A stretch of 59,606 bases of DNA from Paenibacillus campinasensis (lineage in GTDB: Bacteria > Bacillota > Bacilli > Paenibacillales > Paenibacillaceae): assembly GCF_002272015.1 (NCBI RefSeq), contig NZ_NPBY01000001.1:1-59606 (forward strand), written 5' to 3'. A program made the translations under genes and the position numbers. Under the pieces are notes generated by a model. It made no database searches. It saw only the letters and a program-made list of their open reading frames with translations, and was not told the DNA's origin. Shown in pieces: positions 39,125 to 48,153 of this stretch; the stretch's first letter is position 1, and each line of letters opens with the position of its first letter.

Positions 39125-40270
39125 ATGAGTTCAATTTATCTGGATCATGCCGCTTCGACGCCGGTTCATCCTGAAGTTGCGGAGCGCATGATCCATATAC
39201 TAACCACACAGTACGGCAATGCATCCAGCGTCCATCAGTACGGCCGTTCGGCCAAAAAAATAGTGAATGGCGCCCGCGACAGCATTGCCGCCAGACTCGG
39301 TTGCCTGCCGGAAGAGCTTGTGTTCACCTCCGGTGGAACCGAAAGCGATAATCTGGCGATATTCGGGGTAGTGGAATCGCTTGGCCTGAAGGGCAAGCAT
39401 ATCATTACCTCTGCGATTGAGCATCATGCGGTTCTGCATACCTGCGAGGAGCTGGAGAGCCAAGGCTGTCAAGTGACCTATGTCCCTGTGGACGCCTACG
39501 GACGCGTGGCGGTTGAGGATGTGGAAGCGGCTATGCAGGACAACACCGTGCTGGTGACTATCATGTATGGCAACAACGAGGTTGGCACCATTCAGCCGAT
39601 CCGCGAGATCGGGGAGTTATGCCGAAGCCGCGGCATTTTGTTCCATACCGATGCGGTCCAAGCTTTGGGTGCGGTGCCCATCGTCTGCCATGAGCTTCCG
39701 GTTGACCTGTGGAGCTTCTCTTCCCATAAGATTAACGGCCCGCAGGGCATCGGCGCACTTGTCGTACGGAGCGGAATCGGTCTTAAAGCCCGGCTGTTCG
39801 GAGGGCTTCAGGAGAAGAAGCGCCGCGCGGGTACAGAGAATATGGCGGGCATTGCCGGCTTTGCCGCTGCCGTGGAACTGACGGTATCGCAGGCGGAAGC
39901 CAAGCGTGCCGGACTGGAGGAGCTTCGAAGCTCGCTGATTGCAGCGCTGCGCCGGGAGGTCGGCGAAGAAGCTTTTGTCATTAACGGACACCCTGATCAT
40001 TACCTTCCTCATATATTAAACATCAGCTTTCCCGACGTGGGAACAGAGACGATGCTGATGAACCTCGATATGGAGGGCATTGCCGCAGCCAGCGGCTCGG
40101 CCTGCACTTCAGGATCTCTGGAAATCTCCCATGTACTGCAAGCGATGAAACTTCCGGATGATGTTTTGCGTTCGGCGGTTCGATTTAGTTTCGGTTTGGG
40201 TAATACTACTCAAGAAATGGAGTATACTGCCCAAAAAATTGGAACCATCCTTAATCGGCTGCGTAAATAA
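39125..40270 (+). CDS. Cysteine desulfurase (NifS/IscS-like, YrvO position)
   Basis: This 381-aa PLP enzyme takes sulfur from cysteine as a persulfide. The PLP lysine is K202 in SSHKINGPQG, the cofactor His is in IEHHAVLHT, and the persulfide Cys is C327 in GSACTSGS. In B. subtilis the protein at this position, YrvO, feeds sulfur to MnmA; the partner gene lies nearby on the other strand. ATG 39125 follows AAGGGTGG. No iscU or other Fe-S scaffold gene is adjacent, which agrees with a tRNA-thiolation role. Confidence 0.94.
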   Translation: MSSIYLDHAASTPVHPEVAERMIHILTTQYGNASSVHQYGRSAKKIVNGARDSIAARLGCLPEELVFTSGGTESDNLAIFGVVESLGLKGKHIITSAIEHHAVLHTCEELESQGCQVTYVPVDAYGRVAVEDVEAAMQDNTVLVTIMYGNNEVGTIQPIREIGELCRSRGILFHTDAVQALGAVPIVCHELPVDLWSFSSHKINGPQGIGALVVRSGIGLKARLFGGLQEKKRRAGTENMAGIAGFAAAVELTVSQAEAKRAGLEELRSSLIAALRREVGEEAFVINGHPDHYLPHILNISFPDVGTETMLMNLDMEGIAAASGSACTSGSLEISHVLQAMKLPDDVLRSAVRFSFGLGNTTQEMEYTAQKIGTILNRLRK

Positions 40271-40286
40271 AGGTTAGGATTTCTCC

Positions 40287-40391
40287 GTGGACTTGGAAGG
40301 GGGCATGAATGTATCCATTTCATCCGAGGATATCAAACGAGGTTTTGACCAGCTGGTGATGGCTTTGATCATAAAGCCGCCTGGCGTTTGA
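40287..40391 (+). CDS. Possible 34-aa small protein
   Basis: A frame with GTG start at 40287, preceded by TTAGGA, encodes a product beginning VDLEGGMNVSISSEDIKRGF and ending IIKPPGV. The amino-acid pattern (amphipathic, acidic then hydrophobic) looks protein-like, and it fills part of the gap between the desulfurase and PRC-barrel genes. No family is recognised, and the evidence is only the frame and site. Confidence 0.35.
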   Translation: MDLEGGMNVSISSEDIKRGFDQLVMALIIKPPGV

Positions 40392-40432
40392 GATCCAAAT
40401 TACGATAGGATGAGGAGGTGTCCGAGCGTTAT

Positions 40433-40954
40433 ATGAAGCTTCAAGAAATGATAGGACTGGCTGTATTCGACGTGGAGAGCGGCAAGGAAGTTGGCAGAAT
40501 CCACGATTTTATACTAGATGGTAAATGGCTGATAACCGGTTTGGAGCTGGAAGGCAAGGCGCTGTTCTCTTCTTATGTGAAATTCATCGCATGGGAGGAT
40601 ATTACGGCTTACGGTGAAGATGCTGTCATGATCCGCAGCCGGGAGGCGGTCCAGAAGCTTGGGACAGGCCACATCCCTTATACGTACCATGTCGGGAAGC
40701 GAAGGCTGAAGGAGATGCAGGTCCTGACAGAGGACGGCGTACTGCTCGGGCGCATATGCGATGTTTATTTTGAGCAGGAAAAGGGCAATACAATATTAGG
40801 ATTGGAAATTTCCGACGGTTTTGTATCGGATCTTATTGAAGGCCGGAAATGGCTGCCTTGCACCATGGACATGGTAATCGGTGAACATGCGGTGATGGTG
40901 CCGCCGATGAGTGAACAGCGACTGGAAAAAGCCATTAATTTTGTGAACGGATAG
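40433..40954 (+). CDS. PRC-barrel domain protein (YrrD-like)
   Basis: This 173-aa protein has two PRC-barrel-like halves: KLQEMIGLAVFDVESGKEVG (start) and MQVLTEDGVLLGRICDVYFE (about 87 onward). PRC-barrels occur in RimM and photosynthetic reaction centres and mediate protein or RNA contacts; the role of stand-alone members like YrrD of B. subtilis is unknown. The start is ambiguous: ATG 40433 gives the family-like start but is 14 nt from AGGAGG, while GTG 40418 overlaps that site. The zinc-ribbon gene follows within 12 bp. Confidence 0.85.
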   Translation: MKLQEMIGLAVFDVESGKEVGRIHDFILDGKWLITGLELEGKALFSSYVKFIAWEDITAYGEDAVMIRSREAVQKLGTGHIPYTYHVGKRRLKEMQVLTEDGVLLGRICDVYFEQEKGNTILGLEISDGFVSDLIEGRKWLPCTMDMVIGEHAVMVPPMSEQRLEKAINFVNG

Positions 40955-40965
40955 GGTGAAGTAGG

Positions 40966-41172
40966 ATGAAGTGTCCAAACTGCAATTCCAAGGATATTGG
41001 AAAGATCGGTTCCCACCAATTTTATTGCTGGGGCTGCTTTATTGAATTGACGGTAAACGGTGAGAAAATGTCTGTTTATCAGGTAGAAGAGGATGGAACG
41101 CTCAGCTCGCTGGATGATCTGTTCTTCGGCGATGAGGTTCAGGAGTTTCCTCATATTCACGCGTCCTCCTGA
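40966..41172 (+). CDS. Small zinc-ribbon protein of unknown function
   Basis: The 68-aa product starts MKCPNCNSKDIGKIG and has a second CWGC pair at residues 22-25, so CPNC and CWGC can bind one zinc ion. The rest is acidic (EEDGTLSSLDDLFFGDE) without a known motif. ATG 40966 follows GGGTGAAGTAGG. It is in an apparent two-gene unit with the PRC-barrel gene. Such small ribbons occur at the same site in other Bacillales, but no function is known to me. Confidence 0.82.
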   Translation: MKCPNCNSKDIGKIGSHQFYCWGCFIELTVNGEKMSVYQVEEDGTLSSLDDLFFGDEVQEFPHIHASS

Positions 41173-41213
41173 TCGCGGGCGAGGGCGCTACATAGCGAGT
41201 TTTACTTGCTTTC

Positions 41214-41256
41214 AAGGGTCTCTGATCAAGCTGCTTGGCTTGCGGAGGCCCTTTTT
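41214..41256 (+). terminator. Intrinsic terminator after the zinc-ribbon gene
   Basis: AAGGGTCTC pairs with GGAGGCCCTT, with an inner CAAGC/GCTTG stem, followed by TTTTT. Confidence 0.82.
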
Positions 41257-41344
41257 GTGATGGTGCGGACGGGCGGGACCGATTAATTCTGAGGTCTTGA
41301 ACACATACTACAGGGGAAGTCTGGAAAAAAGGAGAGATGGCCCT

Positions 41345-42412
41345 GTGGAACAGCTGACGGGGAGCAAGTGGTTCCGCTTCATGATCTGGCTGCTGATCGG
41401 ATTGATATCTTTATATTTTGTCTGGCTATTGCGGCCGATGTTTATGGACATATACCGGTTCCTGAAGGCGATTCTCGCCCCGTTCGCGGTCGCCATGATT
41501 ATATCCTATGTGCTGAATCCGATCGTCTGCATGCTGTCGGAGCGCAAAGTGCCGCGCAGCATCGCCGTCCTGCTCATTTATGCCGTGTTTCTGACGCTGC
41601 TGGCCGTTGTGCTGATCAATATGATCCCGATGCTGATTCGCCAGCTGGAGGAGCTGAGCGAGCATTTGCCTGAAATTTCGATGAACGCGCAGACTCTGAT
41701 GACGAACCTGGATAGCCGTTTGATTCCGCCGGGGGTGCGGACAGGGGTCAACAGCTGGTTTTTTCAGATGGAGAACAGGCTGGCACAAGGGATATCGACC
41801 TTTCTTAACAATATCGGGGATACGATCAGCGTGTTGTTTAATGTGATGATTATTCCGTTTTTGATTTTTTATATATTGAAAGATTTCGACGTGTTCCAGC
41901 GCACCGTGGTCGCCTATCTGCCGCGGGGACACCGCCGGGCGATTGTGACGCTGCTCAAGGAGATCGATACGGCGCTTGGCAATTACATTCGCGGACAATT
42001 TCTGGTGTGCCTGATCATCGGAATTCTCGCCTACATCGGCTACATGCTTATTGGGATGCCGTATGCGCTGCTGCTCGCCAGCATTGTGGCGATCTTCAAC
42101 ATCATTCCGTATCTCGGCCCGTTTCTCGGGGCGGCTCCGGCCTTGATTATGGCGTCTACGATCTCGTGGAGAATGGTGCTGATGGTGGCGATCGTCAACA
42201 TGATCTGTCAAACGCTGGAGAGCAATGTCATCTCCCCGCAGGTGGTTGGGCGCAAGCTGCATCTGCATCCGATTCTGATCATCTTTGCGCTTCTCGTTGG
42301 CGGGCAGCTTGCCGGAACGATCGGCCTCATCCTGGCCGTGCCAGTGCTGGCGGCGCTCAAGGTGCTGCTTCAGCACGTGTTTGCCTATTATGTACGGAGA
42401 AAGTCAGCCTGA
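41345..42412 (+). CDS. AI-2E family permease (YrrI-like)
   Basis: This 355-aa membrane protein of the AI-2E/PerM family has about 7-8 helices, with a soluble segment between them (MIPMLIRQLEELSEHLPE) and the conserved NIIPYLGPFLGAAPA and NVISPQVVGRKLHLHPI. Family members export autoinducer 2 or drive ion/proton exchange; the substrate here is unknown. GTG 41345 lies 9 nt after AAAGGAGA; the frame to 41297 lacks a site. It precedes alaS as yrrI does in B. subtilis. Confidence 0.9.
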   Translation: MEQLTGSKWFRFMIWLLIGLISLYFVWLLRPMFMDIYRFLKAILAPFAVAMIISYVLNPIVCMLSERKVPRSIAVLLIYAVFLTLLAVVLINMIPMLIRQLEELSEHLPEISMNAQTLMTNLDSRLIPPGVRTGVNSWFFQMENRLAQGISTFLNNIGDTISVLFNVMIIPFLIFYILKDFDVFQRTVVAYLPRGHRRAIVTLLKEIDTALGNYIRGQFLVCLIIGILAYIGYMLIGMPYALLLASIVAIFNIIPYLGPFLGAAPALIMASTISWRMVLMVAIVNMICQTLESNVISPQVVGRKLHLHPILIIFALLVGGQLAGTIGLILAVPVLAALKVLLQHVFAYYVRRKSA

Positions 42413-42438
42413 CAGGTTGGCTGGGGTGCGGCGGTCCA

Positions 42439-42467
42439 TTGACAGATAGAAGAGGCGTCGATATACT
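42439..42467 (+). promoter_or_regulatory. Sigma-A promoter of alaS
   Basis: A perfect TTGACA (42439-42444) and TATACT (42462-42467) are 17 bp apart. They give a leader of about 400 nt. Confidence 0.88.
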
Positions 42468-42489
42468 TAAAAATGCAAAATCATCTTAT

Positions 42490-42826
42490 AAGTTGTTATA
42501 AGTATGGAAGTTAACCGCGATAGGAAATCGCATATGGATGAAAACGATGAGAGAATCAAGTAGGCTGGTGTGCCTTGCCCAGAGAACAGGTTCCTGACGT
42601 AAATGACCGTCTGGCTGCGAGAACCTGAAAGTGTCCCAGACCGAAACGCTAATTTTCGAGTGTGAGTCAAATTCACCGGGAGCCCCCGTTATCAGCAGCA
42701 ATAAGGCGATCGTCTGCGTTCGCCAGGCAGCCCTTCCGTGCGGGGGGGCATGTCCTGGAACAGCGGCCGATAACCAGGGTGGTACCGCGAGAATATTCGT
42801 CCCTGATTTATTCAGGGGCGTTTTTG
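42490..42826 (+). promoter_or_regulatory. T-box riboswitch of alaS, Ala (GCT) specifier
   Basis: The T-box sequence AGGGTGGTACCGCGAG (42776-42791) is followed by the terminator CGTCCCTG / CAGGGGCG with five T residues (42798-42825). In stem I, AGAGAACAGGTTC and GGCTGCGAGAACCTG form the distal arm. About 20 nt after it, GAAACGCTAA presents GCT (42648-42650), an alanine codon, as specifier. Uncharged tRNA-Ala should therefore stabilise the antiterminator and raise alaS expression. Confidence 0.92.
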
Positions 42827-42878
42827 CGCTTTCGGCGATATTGCCGAAGCGATACATTATGAACTGGAGGATTAGATG

Positions 42879-45506
42879 ATGAAAGCTAGTGAGATTCGTT
42901 CCAAATGGCTGGAATTCTTTGCTTCAAAAGGTCACAACATTGAACCAAGTGCTTCCCTTGTTCCGCACAACGATCCGTCTCTGCTGTGGATTAATGCAGG
43001 GATGGCGCCGCTTAAGCCTTATTTTGACGGGCGTGTAAAGCCGGATAATCCGAGAATCGCCAACTCCCAGAAGTGCATTCGCACCAACGATATCGAGAAT
43101 GTCGGCAAAACCCGCCGCCACCACACCTTTTTCGAAATGCTGGGGAATTTCTCGATCGGTGATTATTTTAAAGAAGAAGCGATTGTATGGTCGTGGGAGT
43201 TCCTGACAGACAAGAAATGGATCGGCTTTGATCCGGATCGCCTGTCGGTGACGGTGTATCCGGAGGATGAAGAAGCCTTCAGACTGTGGAAGGAGAAAGT
43301 AGGGCTTCCAGAAGATCGCATCATCAAGCTGGAGGACAACTTCTGGGATATCGGGGAAGGCCCTTGCGGTCCTTGCTCCGAAATCTTCTACGATCGCGGT
43401 GAAGAATACGGCAAGGGCGCACCGGAATCGGAGTTGTTCCCTGGCGGGGAGAACGAGCGCTACCTTGAGGTGTGGAATCTCGTATTCTCCCAGTTCAATC
43501 ATAACAAGGACGGCAGCTACACGCCGCTTCCGAACAAAAACATCGATACCGGCGCAGGCCTGGAGCGTTTCGCTTCCGTTCTGCAAAATGTGGACTCCAA
43601 CTTCGACACAGACCTGTTCCAGCCGATCATTCAGGCAACAGCGAAGCTTGCCGGGGTACAGTATAAGGAGAAGGAAGAGTACGATGTGGCGCTGAAAGTG
43701 ATTGCTGACCATATCCGTACCGTGGTCTTCGCTGTCGGAGATGGCGTGCTTCCTTCCAATGAAGGCCGCGGATATGTAATCCGCCGCTTGCTGCGCCGCG
43801 CTGTTCGCTACGGAAAGGTGCTGGGTCTGGATAAACCGTTCATGTATTCGCTGACCGAAATCGTCGGGGATATCATGGGCGTGTACTACAAAGAGGTTAT
43901 TGAAAAGCGGGATTACATCGAAAAAGTGGTCCGGACAGAGGAAGAACAGTTTCACAAGACGTTGTCCGACGGCTTGAATATTCTGGCCGATATTACGGCC
44001 GAGGTGAAGAAGCAGGGCAAAACGGTCATCAGCGGCAGCGATGCGTTCAAGCTGTATGATACGTACGGCTTCCCGTTTGACCTGACTGAGGACTATGCGG
44101 CCGAGAACGGGCTGACCGTGGACCGCGAAGGCTTCGATGCGGCGATGCAGGAGCAGCGCGAGCGTGCCCGTTCTGCCCGGCATGAGACTGGCAGCATGAA
44201 CATTCAGGGCGGCGTGCTGTCGGATTACACGGAGAAGAGTGCTTTCGTTGGGTACAGCGACATGGTCCATCAAGCGAAGGTGCTGGCGATCGTTGCCGGC
44301 GACCAGTTCGTGGACAGCCTCAGCGAAGGCGAGACGGGACAGGTCATTCTGGATGCGACACCGTTCTACGCTGAAAGCGGCGGCCAGGTAAGCGACCAGG
44401 GGATGATCGAAAGCGGCTCGGCCCGGGCTCGCGTCGAGGAGCTGTTCAAGGCTCCGCATGGACAGCATGTCCATGTCGTTACGGTGGAATCCGGGGAGCT
44501 GAAGGTCAATGAAACGGTACAAGCCCAGGTTGACCGTTCGCAGCGCCAGGACGTTGTGAAGAACCACACGGCGACACATCTGCTGCACAAAGCGCTGAAA
44601 GAAGTGCTCGGCGACCATGTCAACCAGGCGGGATCGCTTGTGGAGCCGCAGCGACTGCGCTTCGACTTCTCTCACTTCGGCAGCATTACGCCAGAGGAGC
44701 TGGCGGACATTGAGCGCCGTGTGAATGAACAGATCTGGAAGGCGACGCCGGTCGTCATTGACAACAAGCCGATCGACGAAGCGAAAGCGATGGGCGCGAT
44801 GGCGCTGTTCGGTGAGAAATACGGCGACATCGTGCGCGTCGTCCAGGTCGGTGATTACAGCATCGAGCTGTGCGGCGGCTGCCATGTGGACAATACGGCC
44901 CAGATTGGCATCTTCAAATTGCTCGGCGAGAGCGGCATCGGCTCCGGCGTGCGCCGTATTGAAGCTGTCACCGGCCGTTATGCTTACGAATATACGGAGG
45001 AGCAGCTTGATCTTCTCAAGCAGTCGGCCGGGCTGCTCAAGAGCAGCGTGACCGATGTGCCTAAACGGATTGAAGGTCTGCATCAGCAGGTGAAGGAGCT
45101 GGCGCGTGAGAACGAATCGCTGCAGGCGAAGCTCGGCGCGATTGAAGCTGGACAATTGACGGATAAAGTGAAGCAAGTGGGAGATACTTCCTTACTGGCG
45201 GCTGAAGTTTCGGCAGGCGGTATGGACGCCCTGCGCACCATTGCAGACGAGCTGAAGACCAAGCTGCCGGATGTTATTCTGGTTCTTGGCGCCAAGGCAG
45301 GAGAGAAGGTCAACTTTGTAGTCGCGGTGCCGCAGGAGCTTGTGAAGAAAGGCTACCATGCCGGGAAGCTGGTTAAAGAGGTTGCTTCTGTATGCGGCGG
45401 CGGTGGCGGCGGACGTCCTGACATGGCTCAGGCCGGAGGGAAAGATGCCTCGAAGCTTGCGGATGCACTGAAGCGTGCGGAGGAACTTGTCACTGCGGGT
45501 GTATAG
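42879..45506 (+). CDS. alaS: AlaS, alanyl-tRNA synthetase
   Basis: This class II synthetase of 875 aa has an N-terminal aminoacylation domain ([34 protein letters not shown]), the editing domain with zinc ligands in [12 protein letters not shown] and CGGCHVDN, and the C-terminal C-Ala domain ending in [17 protein letters not shown]. Two adjacent ATGs (42876, 42879) can serve the GGAGG site; the second has better spacing. Control is by the T-box leader. Confidence 0.98.
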   Translation: MKASEIRSKWLEFFASKGHNIEPSASLVPHNDPSLLWINAGMAPLKPYFDGRVKPDNPRIANSQKCIRTNDIENVGKTRRHHTFFEMLGNFSIGDYFKEEAIVWSWEFLTDKKWIGFDPDRLSVTVYPEDEEAFRLWKEKVGLPEDRIIKLEDNFWDIGEGPCGPCSEIFYDRGEEYGKGAPESELFPGGENERYLEVWNLVFSQFNHNKDGSYTPLPNKNIDTGAGLERFASVLQNVDSNFDTDLFQPIIQATAKLAGVQYKEKEEYDVALKVIADHIRTVVFAVGDGVLPSNEGRGYVIRRLLRRAVRYGKVLGLDKPFMYSLTEIVGDIMGVYYKEVIEKRDYIEKVVRTEEEQFHKTLSDGLNILADITAEVKKQGKTVISGSDAFKLYDTYGFPFDLTEDYAAENGLTVDREGFDAAMQEQRERARSARHETGSMNIQGGVLSDYTEKSAFVGYSDMVHQAKVLAIVAGDQFVDSLSEGETGQVILDATPFYAESGGQVSDQGMIESGSARARVEELFKAPHGQHVHVVTVESGELKVNETVQAQVDRSQRQDVVKNHTATHLLHKALKEVLGDHVNQAGSLVEPQRLRFDFSHFGSITPEELADIERRVNEQIWKATPVVIDNKPIDEAKAMGAMALFGEKYGDIVRVVQVGDYSIELCGGCHVDNTAQIGIFKLLGESGIGSGVRRIEAVTGRYAYEYTEEQLDLLKQSAGLLKSSVTDVPKRIEGLHQQVKELARENESLQAKLGAIEAGQLTDKVKQVGDTSLLAAEVSAGGMDALRTIADELKTKLPDVILVLGAKAGEKVNFVVAVPQELVKKGYHAGKLVKEVASVCGGGGGGRPDMAQAGGKDASKLADALKRAEELVTAGV

Positions 45507-45597
45507 TTTCAAGCGGCGCTTCCTCTGTAAGCGATCCTGAATTTTTTGGAGAAGTCTCTAAAAATTTGGGTTGGATTTCCTTACTGAGGAAGGATTA

Positions 45598-45606
45598 TGT
45601 TATGAT
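45598..45606 (+). promoter_or_regulatory. Extended -10 promoter before the UPF0297 gene
   Basis: TGTTATGAT is an extended -10 (TGnTATGAT). The -35 region is poor. It would start the ruvX-containing transcript about 75 bp upstream of the first gene. Confidence 0.5.
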
Positions 45607-45686
45607 AGAAGGAAAGATCAAAGCTGGTTACATCCATTCGGGCGAAGCATGGTTAACATGTTCTTTGAAGAAGCGAGGTGTCACAC

Positions 45687-45947
45687 ATGGACTCCATGGA
45701 TAAGACAGTCAAGTTCAATGTAAAAGGTGATGAGAAGGAGGCTTCTGCCCAGGACATACTCCTCTCGGTATACGATTCGCTGGTCGAGAAGGAGTACAAC
45801 CCGATCAATCAGATTGTCGGGTATCTACTGTCCGGGGACCCTGCGTATATACCTCGGCACAACAACGCCAGAAGTTTGATCCGGAAGAAAGAACGAGATG
45901 AATTGATTGAAGAGCTGGTCCGGTTCTATCTAGCCAATCATCGTTAG
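45687..45947 (+). CDS. UPF0297/IreB-family regulatory phosphoprotein (YrzL)
   Basis: This 86-aa protein matches the IreB/UPF0297 family: [48 protein letters not shown] and a basic C-terminal helix. In enterococci IreB is phosphorylated on threonines by the PASTA kinase IreK and controls cephalosporin resistance. ATG 45687 lies 6 nt after GAGGTG. It sits between alaS and ruvX, the near-universal Firmicutes order. Confidence 0.92.
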   Translation: MDSMDKTVKFNVKGDEKEASAQDILLSVYDSLVEKEYNPINQIVGYLLSGDPAYIPRHNNARSLIRKKERDELIEELVRFYLANHR

Positions 45948-45957
45948 GAGTGCATGC

Positions 45958-46368
45958 ATGAGGGTTATGGGTTTGGATTACGGGGATCGCAGAATCGGCG
46001 TTGCCCTGAGCGATGCGTTCGGCTGGACGGCCCAAGGGCTCGAAGTGCTGGAGCGGCGCAAGGACAGCGGCGAGCTGGACAGAATCGCTAAGCTCGTTAA
46101 GGAACACGAGGTCAGCGAAATCGTGGTCGGTCTGCCTAAAAATATGAACGGCACGATTGGTCCCCGGGGTGAAATCTGTATGGAATTCGCGAGCACGCTT
46201 CGTGAAGCCCTGTGTTTACCCGTTCACCTTTGGGATGAACGGCTGTCAACTGTATCTGCTGAAAGGACATTGCTTGAAGCCGATGTCAGCCGTAAGAAGC
46301 GCAAACAGGTCGTGGATAAAATGGCCGCAAGCTTGATTTTGCAAAACTACTTAGATTCTAAAAGGTAA
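45958..46368 (+). CDS. ruvX: RuvX (YqgF), RNase H-like resolvase or rRNA-processing nuclease
   Basis: The 136-aa protein has the YqgF motifs MRVMGLDYGDRRIGVALSD (first catalytic Asp), EIVVGLPKNMNG and WDERLSTVSAE, and KKQVVDKMAASLIL near the C terminus. Family members were proposed as Holliday resolvases and are also linked to 16S rRNA 5' maturation. ATG 45958 follows TTAGGAGTGC, 10 bp after the UPF0297 gene. Confidence 0.96.
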   Translation: MRVMGLDYGDRRIGVALSDAFGWTAQGLEVLERRKDSGELDRIAKLVKEHEVSEIVVGLPKNMNGTIGPRGEICMEFASTLREALCLPVHLWDERLSTVSAERTLLEADVSRKKRKQVVDKMAASLILQNYLDSKR

Positions 46369-46386
46369 AGGTGAGGGTGATATCAC

Positions 46387-46686
46387 ATGGCGAATGAATT
46401 TATTGGCATGGAAGAGGAACCGGAAATTATTTATATTCCTGATGACGAGGGCAACGAGGAAGAGTTCGAAGTCATCATGAAGTTTGAGGTGGACGGCTCG
46501 GATGCCAGGTACCTGATGGTTGTGCCGAGGGAAGCTGCCGACGAGGAGACCGATGAGGTGTATGCGTTCCGCTATGAAGAGGATGGGGACGATCTCAAGC
46601 TGTACATGATCGAAGACGACGAGGAATGGGCGGTTGTCGAAGAGACTTTCAACACCCTGGTTGAAGAGTTGAACGGAGGCGACTAA
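46387..46686 (+). CDS. DUF1292 protein, first copy (YrzB-like)
   Basis: This 99-aa very acidic protein of the DUF1292 family has PDDEGNEEEFEVIMKFEVDG, YLMVVPRE and a C-terminal EEWAVVEETFNTLVEEL. The function is unknown. ATG 46387 follows AAGGTGAGGGTGA. It comes directly after ruvX, as yrzB does in B. subtilis, and is followed by a second DUF1292 gene. Confidence 0.9.
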   Translation: MANEFIGMEEEPEIIYIPDDEGNEEEFEVIMKFEVDGSDARYLMVVPREAADEETDEVYAFRYEEDGDDLKLYMIEDDEEWAVVEETFNTLVEELNGGD

Positions 46687-46690
46687 AGAA

Positions 46691-47002
46691 GTGGCAGATT
46701 TTTCAGTGGAGAACATCGTATGGACTCAGGTGCTGAGAGAAACATTCGGCGAGAGCGTTGAGCTTGAGGATGAGGATGGCCGTATTGAAGTCTATGATAT
46801 TGCTGCCGAGTTCGAGGTGGACGGTCAAGGCTATGCGATATTGGTTCAGCCGGACCGCAGCGCTGAAGAGTATGAGGTGCTTCGTATTGTGAAGGAGTCT
46901 GACGGCAGCCTGAAGCTTGCCACCGTCGATGATGATGAGGAATGGGAGAACGTGTCCGAGCTCTATGATGAGCTGACATTCCCCGAAGGTGACGAGGACT
47001 AG
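46691..47002 (+). CDS. DUF1292 protein, second copy
   Basis: This 103-aa acidic paralogue of the preceding gene shares the layout of core strands (EVYDIAAEFEVDGQGYAILV) and the EEWENVSELYDEL C-terminal segment. The GTG start at 46691 is 11 nt after GGAGG within the previous gene's end; only 4 bp separate the two genes, so they are coupled. Sequence identity between the copies is modest, so the duplication is not recent. A terminator follows. Confidence 0.88.
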   Translation: MADFSVENIVWTQVLRETFGESVELEDEDGRIEVYDIAAEFEVDGQGYAILVQPDRSAEEYEVLRIVKESDGSLKLATVDDDEEWENVSELYDELTFPEGDED

Positions 47003-47047
47003 GGCAAGAATCGGCTGAAAGGCCCATAATTTCAAATGAAAGTCTGG

Positions 47048-47075
47048 AAAGGGCGGAGTTCTTCGCCCTTTTTGG
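47048..47075 (+). terminator. Intrinsic terminator after the DUF1292 pair
   Basis: AAAGGGCG pairs with CGCCCTTT across GAGTTCTT, followed by TTGG. It lies just before mltG, so it may attenuate rather than fully end transcription. Confidence 0.75.
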
Positions 47076-47094
47076 TTGTGAAGGGATGAGAATA

Positions 47095-48135
47095 TTGAAA
47101 AAGCTGGGTATTGTCATTCTGGTGCTGCTGCTCATTGGCGGCGGAGGCGCCTTTTATATATGGAACGGTCTTCAGCCTGTTCCAGCTTCGGATACGCCGG
47201 TTGAGTTTACGGTGAGTCCGGGGATGGGCACGGCGGCGATTGCCGATCTATTAGAGGAAAAGGGACTTATTAAGAATGCATTATTGCTGAAAGGTTATCT
47301 GAGGCTGAAGGACGAAGGCAGAAATCTGATGGCCGGCACTTATGAAGCTTTACCGGGCACCAGCTTCGAGCAGCTCTTGTCGATGATGAACAATGGCGAG
47401 GTCAAGCCGGAGGAGATGATCCGCTTTACGATACCGGAAGGCTACACGGTGAAGCAGATGGCAGAGACGATTGCACGCGACGGGGATGTGGACAAGGAAC
47501 AATTTCTTCAGCTGGCCGATCAACGGGCGGGCTGGGACGTGCCGATCATCGAAGAAATTCCGGATAACGAGGATCTGACGCATGTGCTGGAAGGTTATCT
47601 GTTCCCCGCAACCTACGAGATTCCGAAGAAGAATGCCTCTGCCGAGACGGTCATCAAGACGATGCTGGCGGAAATGGACAAGCGTCTGGCGGAAATCCCG
47701 GGCTGGGAGGATATGCTGAAGGAGCGGGGTGTCACGCTGCATGAGCTGATGACCATCGCCTCCCTGGTGGAAAGGGAAGTTGTGGTCGATCACGAGCGCC
47801 CGCTTGTGGCTGGCATCATCTATAATCGATTGGAGCAGGATATGAGGCTCGAGATCGACGCGACGGTTCAGTATTTGCTTGACAAACCGAAGGAGCGGCT
47901 GCTGTATGCCGACCTTGAGGTTCAGAGCCCTTATAATACGTATCGCAACAAGGGGCTTCCGCCTGGGCCGATTGCAAGCCCGAGCCTGGAGTCGATCAAG
48001 GCCGCATTGATGCCGGAGAAGTCCGAGTATTTATTTTATGTGACCAAGAAGGATGGGACGCAGGAGCACTTATTCGCTAAAACCTATCAGGAACATTTGA
48101 AAAACATCGAAATCAGCAACAAGACGGCACAATAG
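47095..48135 (+). CDS. mltG: MltG, endolytic murein transglycosylase
   Basis: This membrane-anchored YceG-family enzyme cuts nascent glycan strands. It has one N-terminal helix (about 5-25), a LysM-like region (FTVSPGMGTAAIADLL; FTIPEGYTVKQMAETIA) and the catalytic domain with EGYLFPATYEIP and the active Glu in IASLVEREV. The start is either ATG 47086, which touches AAGGG, or TTG 47095, which is 9 nt from it; I prefer the TTG. In B. subtilis trmR (yrrM) follows; here the U32 genes follow directly. Confidence 0.94.
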   Translation: MKKLGIVILVLLLIGGGGAFYIWNGLQPVPASDTPVEFTVSPGMGTAAIADLLEEKGLIKNALLLKGYLRLKDEGRNLMAGTYEALPGTSFEQLLSMMNNGEVKPEEMIRFTIPEGYTVKQMAETIARDGDVDKEQFLQLADQRAGWDVPIIEEIPDNEDLTHVLEGYLFPATYEIPKKNASAETVIKTMLAEMDKRLAEIPGWEDMLKERGVTLHELMTIASLVEREVVVDHERPLVAGIIYNRLEQDMRLEIDATVQYLLDKPKERLLYADLEVQSPYNTYRNKGLPPGPIASPSLESIKAALMPEKSEYLFYVTKKDGTQEHLFAKTYQEHLKNIEISNKTAQ

Positions 48136-48153
48136 GTGTAGGAGGAAACGCTC

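Noticed and set aside
42924..45176. 750-residue open frame antisense to alaS
   Set aside because: It lies wholly opposite alaS, in a GC-rich coding region where antisense stops are rare. The product is Arg/His/Leu-rich without family features, and no binding site precedes it.
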